Source: DASUZB01 sp035535495
GTDB taxonomy: Bacteria; Actinomycetota; CALGFH01
Assembly: GCA_035535495.1 (NCBI GenBank)
Contig: DATLQA010000101.1
Coordinates: forward strand, 1-45,377
Reading direction: 5' to 3'
DNA length: 45,377 nt
Part shown: positions 1-8,138 of the stretch, piece by piece
Layout: the number at the start of each line of letters is the position of its first letter
Position numbering within the stretch: position 1 is the first letter of the stretch
Notes under the pieces: generated by a model
Told to the model about the DNA's origin: nothing
What the model saw: only the letters and a program-made list of their open reading frames with translations
The model's database searches: none
Made by a program: the position numbers and the translations under genes

Positions 1-590
1 GAGCGGCACCAGCGCGGCCAGGATCACGAAGAACTGCAGGACCTCGTTGTAGATGGCCGAGGACAGGCCGCCGAGGGTGATGTAGACCAGCACGATGGCG
101 GCGGCCAGCACGATCGAGATGGGGATCGGCCAGCCGAGCAGGAGCCGGATCACCAGGGCCATGGCGAACAGGTTGACCCCGGCGATCAGCACGGTGGCGA
201 CGCGAAGCTGAGCGAGTTGAGCAGGTGGGTGGGGTCGTTGAAGCGAAGCCGCAGGTACTCGGGGACACTGCGAATCTTGGCGTTGTAGTAGAACGGCATC
301 ATCACGATGCCGAGAAAGACCATCGCCGGGACCGCGCCGATCCAGTAGAAGTGCACGGTGGCGGCCCCGTACTTGGCGCCGTTGGCGGCCAGGCCGAGGA
401 TCTCCAGCGCGCCGAGGTTGGCGGCGATGAACGCCAGTCCGGTGATCCAGGCCGGCAGGGAGCGGCCGGACAGGAAGAAGTCGAGCCCGGTCTTGACGTG
501 GCGCTTCGCGACGAAGCCGATACCGAGCACGACGGCGAAGTAGATGGCGAGGATCGCGTAATCGACGGGGCCGGCTTGGACACGGAACAT
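1..590 (-). CDS. Sodium:solute symporter (SSS family), N-terminal part, frameshifted, truncated by window edge
   Basis: The N-terminal half of an Na+-coupled solute symporter of the SLC5/SSS family, an inner-membrane permease; the substrate is not deducible. ATG at 590 follows GGGAGG about 7 nt upstream. The first 130 residues carry the family's opening helices, including DFFLSGRSLPAWITGLAF and IRSVPEYLRLRF. The frame then breaks at about 199-201 and meets a stop at 186-188. Reading on in the next frame from 198 down to base 1 restores 66 uninterrupted codons of clear SSS sequence (LIAGVNLFAMALV, ITLGGLSSAIYNEVLQFF). The damage is therefore the loss of one base in a codon run normally reading SFALATV. 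Because both sides are intact, a sequencing error or a very recent mutation is likelier than an old pseudogene. The C-terminal half lies outside the window. Confidence 0.85.
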
Positions 591-697
591 CTACCTGCCT
601 CCCGGGTCGGCGACCCGGAGGGGATGCCTCGCTGGGTAGTGGTCAAACAAGCTGATCCCACACATCTGCCGCGGATCGCACTCGGCGTCCGGAGACG

Positions 698-1492
698 ATG
701 GGCTTCGTGACCACCCTCCGCCTGGCCAGCTGGAACATCTTCAGGGGCCGGACCCGCGACCGCGACCGGTTCGACCTCGATCTCGTCCTGGCCGCCCTGC
801 GCGACCTCGACGCCGACGTGGTCGCGCTCCAGGAGGTCGACCGCGACCAGGAGGAGAGCGGCGCCAGCGACCAGGCCCGGGTGCTGGCCGAGGCGCTCGG
901 CATGGATTGGCGCTACGCGCCGACGCTCCTCGGCACGCTCGGGCCGGTCCGTGCCACCGGGAGGCTGGCCGCAACCCCCGCCGAGCCGGGCGCGGCGATG
1001 CAAGCGGGTCCGGCCTACGGCATCGCGCTGCTCTCCCGCCGGCCGTTCCGGCGCTCGGAAACGCTGCCGCTGCCCCGGGGCCGGGGGGGCGAGCCACGGG
1101 TGGCGCTGCTCACCGAGGTCCCGACCGACGCCGGGCCGGTGACCGTGGCCGGCACCCACCTGGCCAACTCGTTCCCGACGAGCGTCGGCCAGCTCCGCTT
1201 CCTGCAGGGTGAGCTGGGCGGCTGGCCGGCACCGCGGCTCCTGCTCGGGGACCTGAACCTCTGGCTGCCGCTGGTGCGGGTGGCGTCCAGGCGGGGCTGG
1301 CGTCCGCTGGTGCAGGGCGGGACCTGGCGGAACCGGCCGCCAGGTGGGGTCGGCTGGACCGTGCAGCTCGACCACGTGCTCGCCAGCGGCGGCGGGCTGC
1401 GCCCAGGCCGTAGCCGTATCCACGCCGGGCTGGCCAGCGACCACCGCGCGGTGCTGGTCGAGATCGAGATCGTCCCCGCCGCCCTTCGGTGA
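698..1492 (+). CDS. Endonuclease/exonuclease/phosphatase family protein
   Basis: A 264-residue protein with the DNase I-like EEP fold, a metal-dependent phosphodiesterase/phosphatase superfamily. All signature positions are present: SWNI near residue 11, LQEV with the metal-binding Glu at about 46, GTHL with His at about 154, GDLN (Asp185, Asn187), QLDHVL (Asp225) and SDHR (Asp248, His249). There is no signal peptide or membrane segment, so it is probably cytoplasmic. The substrate (DNA, phosphoinositide-like lipid, nucleotide) cannot be told from sequence. ATG at 698 lies only about 3 nt after GGAG; the GTG at 707 is an alternative start. It is divergent from the symporter gene and convergent with the 7TM protein. 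Confidence 0.85.
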   Translation: MGFVTTLRLASWNIFRGRTRDRDRFDLDLVLAALRDLDADVVALQEVDRDQEESGASDQARVLAEALGMDWRYAPTLLGTLGPVRATGRLAATPAEPGAAMQAGPAYGIALLSRRPFRRSETLPLPRGRGGEPRVALLTEVPTDAGPVTVAGTHLANSFPTSVGQLRFLQGELGGWPAPRLLLGDLNLWLPLVRVASRRGWRPLVQGGTWRNRPPGGVGWTVQLDHVLASGGGLRPGRSRIHAGLASDHRAVLVEIEIVPAALR

Positions 1493-1507
1493 ACGCCTCG
1501 CTTGCCA

Positions 1508-2707
1508 TTAACGCCGGGGCGGTGGGCTGGCCGGTGGGCGCAACCACAGCGACGCCCGGGTCGGCTGCACGGTCTGGTCGACCACGACCAGCAGCTCGGC
1601 CGCGAGCGCGTCCAGGTCGACCTGCTCGCGCAGCCGGGCCGCGAATCCCTCCACCGTCCGGGCGGCGTCGTAGCGGCGGCGGTTGAAGCGCCGGTCGACC
1701 ACGTCCTGGACCCGGCGGCGCAGCGGTGCGAAGGCGACCGCCGCCGCCAGCGTGGCGGCGGCAACGGCCAGGCTGCCGGAGCCGCCGGCCAGCCGGCCGG
1801 CGGCCGGGACGATCAGCAGGTACGGCAGCACCAGCAGGGCGGTGACCAGGGCGTAGGTGACGGTGCGGCTGACCAGCCGGTCCAGGTCCCAGAGGCGGTA
1901 GCGCAGCACCGCCACCGCCACCGCGACCGGCACGCACAGCACCGACGAGTACAGGACGCTCGCGATCACGCTGTTCTCCGGCAGGGGGGTCACCGCCACC
2001 AGCCCGATCACGGTGCCGGCGGCGCCCGCGACCACCCAGCGCAGCTGTTGGCGTTCGACCCCACGGGAAGCCCGGAACCGCAGCACCACGCAGACCAGCG
2101 CGGCCGGCAGGCTGGCCGTGTACAGCACCAGGCCGGTGAGGCCGACCACCATCGCCAGCGTGCCGGCCGCTCCTGGCAGCGCCAACGGGTTGTCGATCGG
2201 GGTGTCGCTCAGCGGTCCAGGGGAGAGGCTGCCACCCACCAGGGCCATGATGGAGCCGGCCAGGCTGGCGGCCACGACCACCCGCCAGCGGCGGGACCGC
2301 AGCCGCCCGCCGGGCACCAGCAGCGCCGGCAGGGCGACGCCGAGCGCGATGGCCGGCGCCCAGTTGTACTCACCGAAGGCGGCGGTGAGCTGGGCAGCCA
2401 GGGGCAGCGGGCGGCCGTCGGCCACCAGCTGGGCGAGCCAGGGTCGGAGCGGGACGACCAGCGACCAGACCAGGCCGGAGGCGGCGAACAGCCAGCCGAT
2501 CGGGTTGGCCGGCCGCCGCAAGGTCAAGACCAGCCCGATCAGGGCGTAGCCGAGCGGGTAGGTGAGGGCGTGCCTGGCTCCCTCGATCAGCACAGCGGCG
2601 GTGAGCGGCCGGGTCACCGCCAGGGTGACCAGCAGGCCGGCGGCGCAGCAGCCGAGGGTGGCAAGCAGCAACGACCAGGCGAGCACGGTCCTGGTCCGGG
2701 TCTGCAT
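1508..2707 (-). CDS. 7TM sensor-module membrane protein, histidine-kinase-like but lacking the kinase
   Basis: A 399-residue membrane protein. The first ~310 residues hold about eight or nine hydrophobic helices. They are followed by RYRLWDLDRLVSRTVTYAL, two more helices, and a soluble tail with RRRVQDVVDRRFNRRRYD and VDLDALAAELL. This layout matches the N-terminal sensory region of a group of actinobacterial histidine kinases. The protein stops at SLWLRPP, just where those proteins continue into dimerisation and ATPase domains, so no HisKA or HATPase domain is encoded. It may be a stand-alone receptor or partner of another kinase. I chose ATG 2707 over the GTG/ATG options further upstream because the hydrophobic signal-like helix starts right after it. 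The gene is divergent from the glycosyltransferase operon. Confidence 0.75.
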   Translation of the reverse strand: MQTRTRTVLAWSLLLATLGCCAAGLLVTLAVTRPLTAAVLIEGARHALTYPLGYALIGLVLTLRRPANPIGWLFAASGLVWSLVVPLRPWLAQLVADGRPLPLAAQLTAAFGEYNWAPAIALGVALPALLVPGGRLRSRRWRVVVAASLAGSIMALVGGSLSPGPLSDTPIDNPLALPGAAGTLAMVVGLTGLVLYTASLPAALVCVVLRFRASRGVERQQLRWVVAGAAGTVIGLVAVTPLPENSVIASVLYSSVLCVPVAVAVAVLRYRLWDLDRLVSRTVTYALVTALLVLPYLLIVPAAGRLAGGSGSLAVAAATLAAAVAFAPLRRRVQDVVDRRFNRRRYDAARTVEGFAARLREQVDLDALAAELLVVVDQTVQPTRASLWLRPPASPPPRR

Positions 2708-2870
2708 CCTCACAGTTGGTCCTCGGCGCGATCGGCGATCGTCGGCCCGAGTATGACCGGTCCAGCGGTACGGGAGCGTTACCACCATCCCAGGTCACAG
2801 TCCGGACACGGTGAGGACACAAGCACCCGGGTCCCAGTTTGGCCCAGGATGCGGCGGTTACGCGCTGCGG

Positions 2871-4622
2871 ATGCTGATCACGAAGAGAGCTCACGTACCG
2901 CTGCTCACCGTGCTGGCACTCGCCGCCATGCTCGCCGTGGCCGGCCTCGGTGCGACCTCCTCCGCCGAGGCGCAGGAGGTGCCCACCACCGCTGCGCAGG
3001 CGACGGCGACCACCGCTCCCGCCACCACCCTGCCGGCGACCACCCTGCCGGCGACCACCCTGCCGGCCACCAGCGTGCCGGCGACCAGCGCGCCGGCGAC
3101 GACCGCGCCGGCGACCAGCGTGCCCGCAACCACCGCGCCGACAGCGACCACGGCACCGGTCCCCGGAGCCGGGCCGGGCGCCGGCGGGCCGGCCGTGCCG
3201 GGCGCCGCACAGCCGGGCGCCGGCAATGTCGGCGCCGCCGGCCAGGGCGGCGCCGGCGACCTCGCTCGCGACCTGGTCCAGGGCAACCCGGGGCGCGCGG
3301 CACGCCGGGCCGTCGAGTCGCTCCGCCGGGAGGTCTCGGACCTGTCCGGAGTCGAACTGGCGTTGTTCGGCCTGCTCGCCCTGGTCTCGCTCGGCCTCAC
3401 CCTGGTCGCCGCCACCACCCTGTGGTGGATGCTCCACGCCTGGCGGACGCCGGCGTCCCTGATGGCGACCGGGTTCCCGACCGCCGCGGGCGGGCCGCGC
3501 CACTCGTTCTCGCTGATCGTGCCGGCCCGCCACGAGGAGGCGGTGCTCGGGGCGACCCTTGACCGCCTGGCCGCCAGCGACCATCCCGCCTTCGAGATCC
3601 TCGCCGTGGTCGGCGACGACGACCCGGCCACGCACCAGGTGGCCGTCGAGGCCGCCGCCAGGCACCCGGATGTGGTCCGGGTGCTGGTCGATTCGAGCCA
3701 GCCCAAGAACAAGCCGAAGGCGCTGAACACGGCGCTGCCCGCCTGTGCCGGCACGGTCACCGCGGTGTTCGACGCCGAAGACGAGGTCCACCCCGAACTG
3801 CTGCGCCACGTCGACGGCCGCTTCAGCGACACCGGCGCCGACGTGGTCCAGGGCGGCGTCCAGCTGATGAACTACGGCTCGAACTGGTACGCGCTCCGCA
3901 ACGTGCTCGAGTACTACTTCTGGTTCCGCAGCCGCCTGCACTTCCACGCCCAGCACCGGTTCATCCCGCTCGGCGGCAACACCGTGTTCATCCGTACCGA
4001 CCGCCTCCGCGAGGCCGGCGGCTGGGACCCCGAGTGCCTGGCCGAGGACTGCGAGATCGGGGTCCGGCTCAGCTCCCGTGGCGCGCGGGTCGCGGTCGCC
4101 TACGACCCCGACCTGGTCACCCGCGAGGAGACCCCTGGCAGCGTCGGTGAGCTGCTCAAGCAGCGCACCCGCTGGAACCAGGGCTTCCTCCAGGTGCTCC
4201 GCAAGGGCGAGTGGCGCCGGCTGCCGACCATGCGGCAGCGCCTCCTGGCCCGCTACACGCTGGCGATGCCGTTCCTGCAGGCGTTCGCCGGGGTGATGGT
4301 CCCGGTGTCGCTGGCCACCATGATCCTGCTCGACCTGCCGGTGCTGGCCGCCCTGCTCACCTTCGTCCCGATGGTGCCGACCCTGGCGACGCTGGCGGTC
4401 GAAGCGGTCGCGCTCGGCGAGTTCTGCCGTGGCTACGGCCACCGCGCCACCCCCATGGACTACCTGCGGCTGCTGCTCGGCGCGTTCCCGTACCACCTGC
4501 TGCTCGGCGGCGCCGCCCTGCGGGCGGTCCTGCGCGAGCGGCGCGGCGAGCGCGGCTGGGAGAAGACCGCCCACGTCGGCGCCCACCGTGGCGTCGCCCA
4601 GCCGGCCAGGAGGACACCATGA
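2871..4622 (+). CDS. Membrane-anchored family 2 glycosyltransferase with exported Thr/Pro-rich N-terminal segment
   Basis: A 583-residue processive-type GT2 enzyme. Residues 1-34 form a signal peptide (KR, hydrophobic core 8-28, AEA cleavage-like site). About residues 50-90 are eight PATTL/PATSV-type repeats, followed by a Gly/Ala/Pro-rich stretch. A transmembrane helix spans about 161-184 and the catalytic GT-A domain starts near 213. Visible motifs are DAED (301-304, metal/UDP site), GGN, ECLAEDCE (catalytic acidic pair near 392-393) and QRTRW (431-435), as in cellulose and hyaluronan synthases. Three C-terminal helices follow. It probably polymerises or transfers a sugar at the cytoplasmic face for an envelope polymer; donor and acceptor are unknown. 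ATG 2871 is preferred because it opens the signal peptide; GTG 2811 is possible. It is ATGA-coupled to the next gene. Confidence 0.85.
   Translation: MLITKRAHVPLLTVLALAAMLAVAGLGATSSAEAQEVPTTAAQATATTAPATTLPATTLPATTLPATSVPATSAPATTAPATSVPATTAPTATTAPVPGAGPGAGGPAVPGAAQPGAGNVGAAGQGGAGDLARDLVQGNPGRAARRAVESLRREVSDLSGVELALFGLLALVSLGLTLVAATTLWWMLHAWRTPASLMATGFPTAAGGPRHSFSLIVPARHEEAVLGATLDRLAASDHPAFEILAVVGDDDPATHQVAVEAAARHPDVVRVLVDSSQPKNKPKALNTALPACAGTVTAVFDAEDEVHPELLRHVDGRFSDTGADVVQGGVQLMNYGSNWYALRNVLEYYFWFRSRLHFHAQHRFIPLGGNTVFIRTDRLREAGGWDPECLAEDCEIGVRLSSRGARVAVAYDPDLVTREETPGSVGELLKQRTRWNQGFLQVLRKGEWRRLPTMRQRLLARYTLAMPFLQAFAGVMVPVSLATMILLDLPVLAALLTFVPMVPTLATLAVEAVALGEFCRGYGHRATPMDYLRLLLGAFPYHLLLGGAALRAVLRERRGERGWEKTAHVGAHRGVAQPARRTP
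3018..3137 (+). repeat. Eight 15-bp in-frame tandem units (PATTL/PATSV type) inside the GT2 gene
   Basis: Eight degenerate 15-bp units encode a five-residue repeat, PAT followed by TL, SV, SA or TA. The first three units are near-identical at the DNA level. They form the extracytoplasmic linker after the signal peptide and could expand or contract by slippage. Confidence 0.8.
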
Positions 4623-6247
4623 CCGCCGGCCGAGTCGACCAGGATCCGGTCGTCGGCACCGAGCCCAGCCGGCCGGCCGAGCCGCCGCCGCCGGTCCCTG
4701 ACGGCGACCGCGCCCGTCCCGGAGGGTGGGCCCTGGACCACTGGACGAGCCTGACCCTGCTCGCCGCGCTGCTGGTGGTGGTCGGAGTGGTCCACGCCGT
4801 CGGCATGAGCGGCGCCCCGCAGCGGGTCGACGACGAGGGCACCTACGTCGCCCAGGCGTGGGCGGTCCTGCACCGGCACACGCTCGCCCACTACACCTAC
4901 TGGTACGACCACCCGCCGCTGGGGTGGCTGCTGCTGGCCGCCTGGACCGGCATCACCGGCGGGTTCTCGCGCGCCGCCAACGCGGTCGCCGCCGGACGGG
5001 AGTTCATGCTGGTCACGCAGCTGGTGAGCGCCGGGCTGCTCTACGGCCTGGCGCGACGGCTGGAGCTGCGCCGCCCCGCCGCCGCCGCGGGCGTGCTGCT
5101 GTTCGCCTTGTCGCCGCTGGCGCTCAGCTTCCACCGCGGCGTCTACCTCGACAACGCCGCCACCCCGTTCGTGCTGGCCGCGTTCCTGCTCGCCCTGTCG
5201 CCGAGCCACCGCCTGGCCGCCCACGCGGCCGGCGGCCTCGCGATGGCCGCCGCGGTGCTCGCCAAGGAGACCAGCCTGCTGCTGCTGCCGGCGCTGCTCT
5301 GGCAGTACTGGCAGGTGAGCGACTGGCGCACCCGCCGCTACAGCATCGCCCTGGCATCCTCGCTGTTCGTCCTGGTGGTCTCGGCCTACGCGCTGTACGC
5401 GCTGCTCCGCGGCGAGCTGCTGCCAGGGCCCGGGCACGTCAGCCTGTTCGACGCCGTGCGCTTCCAGCTGGCCGGGCGCTCGCCGAGCGGCAGCCCCTTC
5501 GACCCTGGCAGCGCCGCCCACCGCACCATCCAGGGATGGCTCGGGCTCGACCCCTGGCTGCTGGGCGCGGCCGTGGTGCTGGTGCCTGCCGGCCTGGCGA
5601 TCCGCCGGCTCCGTGGAGTGACCGCCGCCTTCGCGATCCTCGCCGCCATGGCGCTGCGGCCCGGCTACCTGCCGGTCCCGCTGGTCATCGCGATGCTGCC
5701 GTTCGCCAGCCTGCTGGTCGCCGGGGTGGCCGACGCCGCCTGGGGCACCCAGGCCCACCCGCGCCACCTCGCCGGCCCCCACGGCGCCGCGTCCCGCCGG
5801 CTCGCGGCACGGCCGCTGCTGGTCGGCTGCGTGCTGCTGCTGGCGGCGGTGCTGGTGGCCCCCGGCTGGCTGGTGCGGGACCGCGACCTGATGACGGTCG
5901 ACCACGACGCCCCGTTCCGGCAGGCCGAGGCCTGGATCGGCGCCAAGATGCCAGGCGACGCCCGCCTGCTGGTGGACGACGCCGTCTGGGTCGACCTGGT
6001 GTCGAAGGGACGCCCGGCCGAGCGGGTGGTCTGGTTCTACAAGCTCGACACCGACCGGGACGTCCAGGCCCGCTACCCGCGGGGCTGGCAGGACTTCCAC
6101 TACGTCATGTCGACCCCGTCGCTGCGCGGCTTCCCCGACAGCCTGCCGCAGGTCGCCCAGGCGATGCGGCACTCACGGGTGGTGGCCAGCTTCGGCCGCG
6201 GCCCCGGACGGGTCGAGATCCGCCGGGTGCAGACCGTGCCGGCGTGA
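4619..6247 (+). CDS. GT-C membrane glycosyltransferase (ArnT/PMT, GT39/GT83-like)
   Basis: A 542-residue polytopic membrane protein. After a Pro-rich cytoplasmic tail (1-40) and the first helix come VDDEGTYVAQAW (Asp71-Asp72-Glu73, the acidic catalytic motif of the first periplasmic loop) and YWYDHPPLGWLL (94-105). Both are hallmarks of ArnT/PMT-type enzymes that take sugars from polyprenyl-phosphate donors. AKETSLLLLPALLW and about ten further helices follow, with a soluble C-terminal domain from roughly residue 425. ATG overlaps the stop of the GT2 gene (ATGA), implying translational coupling. The GT2 enzyme could make a lipid-linked sugar or polymer that this enzyme transfers outside the cell; this pairing is inferred from context only. 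Confidence 0.85.
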   Translation: MTAGRVDQDPVVGTEPSRPAEPPPPVPDGDRARPGGWALDHWTSLTLLAALLVVVGVVHAVGMSGAPQRVDDEGTYVAQAWAVLHRHTLAHYTYWYDHPPLGWLLLAAWTGITGGFSRAANAVAAGREFMLVTQLVSAGLLYGLARRLELRRPAAAAGVLLFALSPLALSFHRGVYLDNAATPFVLAAFLLALSPSHRLAAHAAGGLAMAAAVLAKETSLLLLPALLWQYWQVSDWRTRRYSIALASSLFVLVVSAYALYALLRGELLPGPGHVSLFDAVRFQLAGRSPSGSPFDPGSAAHRTIQGWLGLDPWLLGAAVVLVPAGLAIRRLRGVTAAFAILAAMALRPGYLPVPLVIAMLPFASLLVAGVADAAWGTQAHPRHLAGPHGAASRRLAARPLLVGCVLLLAAVLVAPGWLVRDRDLMTVDHDAPFRQAEAWIGAKMPGDARLLVDDAVWVDLVSKGRPAERVVWFYKLDTDRDVQARYPRGWQDFHYVMSTPSLRGFPDSLPQVAQAMRHSRVVASFGRGPGRVEIRRVQTVPA

Positions 6248-6271
6248 CCGCCCTGCCCCGAGGCCGGACGA

Positions 6272-6304
6272 CGGCCGGCGGGGCCACCCACCGCCCCGCG
6301 GCCG
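6272..6304. terminator. Bidirectional hairpin between convergent genes
   Basis: GCGGGGC (6278-6284) pairs perfectly with GCCCCGC (6293-6299) over an 8-nt loop. The stem extends by GGCC on each side with one bulged G. It lies between the GT-C gene and the convergent SCP2 gene. There is no U-tract, as is common for GC-rich actinobacterial terminators. Confidence 0.45.
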
Positions 6305-6318
6305 CGCCGCACGCGCCC

Positions 6319-6762
6319 CTATGCCGAGGAGGGACGCTCGAACCAGGACTGGAAGGTCTGGGCGAAGAACAGGTCCCCGCTGACCTTGAGCTTGCCGGTC
6401 ATGAAGGCCTGCATGCCGTTGAGCCTGCCGGTGATCAGGCGGACGAAGTCGCCGACGCCCATCTTGATCGACACCCGCGGGCTCTCGGCGGTGCCCCGCT
6501 CGACCTCGCAGCGGCCGTCGGCGATCCGCATGGTGTAGCTGCTGGTCCCCTCGGGATGGGTCAGCTCGTACTGGACGGTGGCCTGCTGGGCGCCGGCCTT
6601 CTGCGGGCTGAACGACGACTTCATGCCCTCGAAAACCTGGTCCAGGAACCCGTCGACGCCGCCAGGCGAACCCTGGATGGCCGCCACCAGCTCGTCGTTG
6701 CTGGGATGGCTGTCCACCGCGGCCACCAGCTCGTCGAAGTTGGAAGCGTTGATCTGGCTCAT
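6319..6762 (-). CDS. SCP2 sterol-binding domain protein
   Basis: A 147-residue soluble protein whose second half is an SCP-2 lipid-binding domain: VQYELTHPEGTSSYTMRIADG, then DFVRLITGRLNGMQAFMTGKLKVSGDLFFAQTF, where the MTGKLKVSGD stretch is typical of the family. SCP2 domains bind sterols, acyl-CoAs or other lipids in a hydrophobic tunnel. The N-terminal ~45 residues are polar and less conserved. ATG 6762 follows GGAGG with 8 nt spacing; an open frame continues upstream but without a ribosome binding site. It is convergent with the glycosyltransferase operon and divergent from the PerM-like gene. The physiological ligand is unknown. Confidence 0.85.
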   Translation of the reverse strand: MSQINASNFDELVAAVDSHPSNDELVAAIQGSPGGVDGFLDQVFEGMKSSFSPQKAGAQQATVQYELTHPEGTSSYTMRIADGRCEVERGTAESPRVSIKMGVGDFVRLITGRLNGMQAFMTGKLKVSGDLFFAQTFQSWFERPSSA

Positions 6763-6922
6763 CTGGTGTCCCTCCGGGGGGTGACTGCAACGCCGGAAGC
6801 CTATCGCGCCGCGACCTCCGGCGGACGGGGACGTTCGACAGGCTTGCCACCTGGCGGCGGGCCATGGAGAGTTGGCGTTGGGCGCCCGACAGGTCGAGCG
6901 AGGCGAGGGGAGCTGCGCCGCG

Positions 6923-8053
6923 ATGAGCACGACGCCGCCGGAGGACGACACCCCGGGTGGGTGGCACACGCCGCGACCGGGCACCGCCTTCAGGTGGGGC
7001 CTGTTCGCCGGCCTCGGCCTGCTCAGCGTGTTGCTGGCCACCCTGGCCGTCTACACCGCCCGCGGGGTGCTGATCCGCGCCATGGTGGCCCTCTTCTTCG
7101 CCGTCAGCCTCGACCCGGCGGTGCGCTTCCTCGAGCGGCACGGGGTGCGCCGGGGGTTGGCGGTGCTGGTGATCCTCGTGCTCGCCATCACGGTGGTCGT
7201 CGTCTTCCTGGTCTCGATCACCCGGCCGCTGGCGACCCAGTTCCAGTCGCTCACCGCCGACCTGCCCGGCTACGTCACCAACCTGAGCCAGCGCTCGCGC
7301 AGCTTCCGCGTGCTCGACCGCCAGTTCGACCTGTCCCAGCAGATCCGGAACGTCGCCGGCACCCTGCCGAGCCGGCTCGGCAGCGGGCTCCTCGGCCTCA
7401 CCAGCCGGCTGTTCGGGGCGGTCTTCAGCGCGCTCACCGTGCTGGTGCTGACCATCTACTTCCTGATCGACATGCCGCGGCTGCGCCACGGCATCGTGCG
7501 CATCTTCCCGCCGGCGCGGCGCGCCCGCTCGGGCGAGATCGTCGAGCTGGTGTTCAACAAGGTCGGCGACTACATGATCGGCAACCTGCTCATCTCGGTG
7601 GTCGCCGGGATCGTCAGCTACATCGCGCTGCAGTTGCTGGGGGTGCCGTTCGCCATCCCGCTGGCGATCATGGTCGCCTTCCTCGACCTGGTCCCGATGG
7701 TCGGTGCCACCCTCGGCGCGGTCCTCTGCGTGACGGTGGCCATCTTCGCCGCCGACATCTGGCCGACCGCGGTCCTCACCGCCGCCTTCTTCACCGCCTA
7801 CCAGCAGGTGGAGAACTACTTCATCGCCCCGCGCATCATCCGCTCGACGGTCGACATCTCGGCCGCCGCGGTCCTGCTCGCCGGGCTCATCGGCGCCACC
7901 GTCCTCGGCCTGCTCGGCGCGCTCATGGCGATCCCGGTCGCCGCCGCCGTCAAGGTGCTCTACGACCAGCGCCAGGCCGCCCAGGAGGCGCTCCTGACCC
8001 CCAAGGCCCCTCCCGCGCCCGTCACGCCCGCCGCCCCCACCCCCAGCCGCTGA
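6923..8053 (+). CDS. AI-2E family transporter (PerM/UPF0118)
   Basis: A 376-residue membrane protein with the PerM/AI-2E exporter layout. Two N-terminal helix pairs include LFFAVSLDPAVRFLERHGVRRG, then comes a soluble loop (LTADLPGYVTNL), then a C-terminal helix block with PMVGATLGAV, YQQVENYFIAPRI and LLGALMAIPVAAA. The YQQ-EN-fiaPrI motif is the best family marker. Members export small molecules or ions (autoinducer-2 in the name-giving case, Na+/H+ antiport in others), so the substrate is open. ATG 6923 is chosen with GGGGAG about 10 nt upstream; a TTG 51 nt earlier is less likely. Confidence 0.88.
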   Translation: MSTTPPEDDTPGGWHTPRPGTAFRWGLFAGLGLLSVLLATLAVYTARGVLIRAMVALFFAVSLDPAVRFLERHGVRRGLAVLVILVLAITVVVVFLVSITRPLATQFQSLTADLPGYVTNLSQRSRSFRVLDRQFDLSQQIRNVAGTLPSRLGSGLLGLTSRLFGAVFSALTVLVLTIYFLIDMPRLRHGIVRIFPPARRARSGEIVELVFNKVGDYMIGNLLISVVAGIVSYIALQLLGVPFAIPLAIMVAFLDLVPMVGATLGAVLCVTVAIFAADIWPTAVLTAAFFTAYQQVENYFIAPRIIRSTVDISAAAVLLAGLIGATVLGLLGALMAIPVAAAVKVLYDQRQAAQEALLTPKAPPAPVTPAAPTPSR

Positions 8054-8077
8054 CCGCCCGGCCTGGGCTGGTACCGT
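8050..8077 (+). promoter_or_regulatory. Candidate metE promoter
   Basis: CTGACC (8050-8055) and TACCGT (8072-8077) are separated by 16 nt, a fair match to housekeeping -35/-10 boxes. The -35 overlaps the stop codon of the upstream gene. The leader to metE is about 55 nt, too short for a cobalamin riboswitch, and I see none. Confidence 0.3.
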
Positions 8078-8138
8078 CGGATGCGGAAGGCTTGGCGGCA
8101 CCGCCACGCGTCCGACACGAACAGGTAGAGGAGCCCGT

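Noticed and set aside
8054..8138. Cobalamin riboswitch controlling metE
   Set aside because: The gap is only 85 nt and lacks a B12-box-like sequence.
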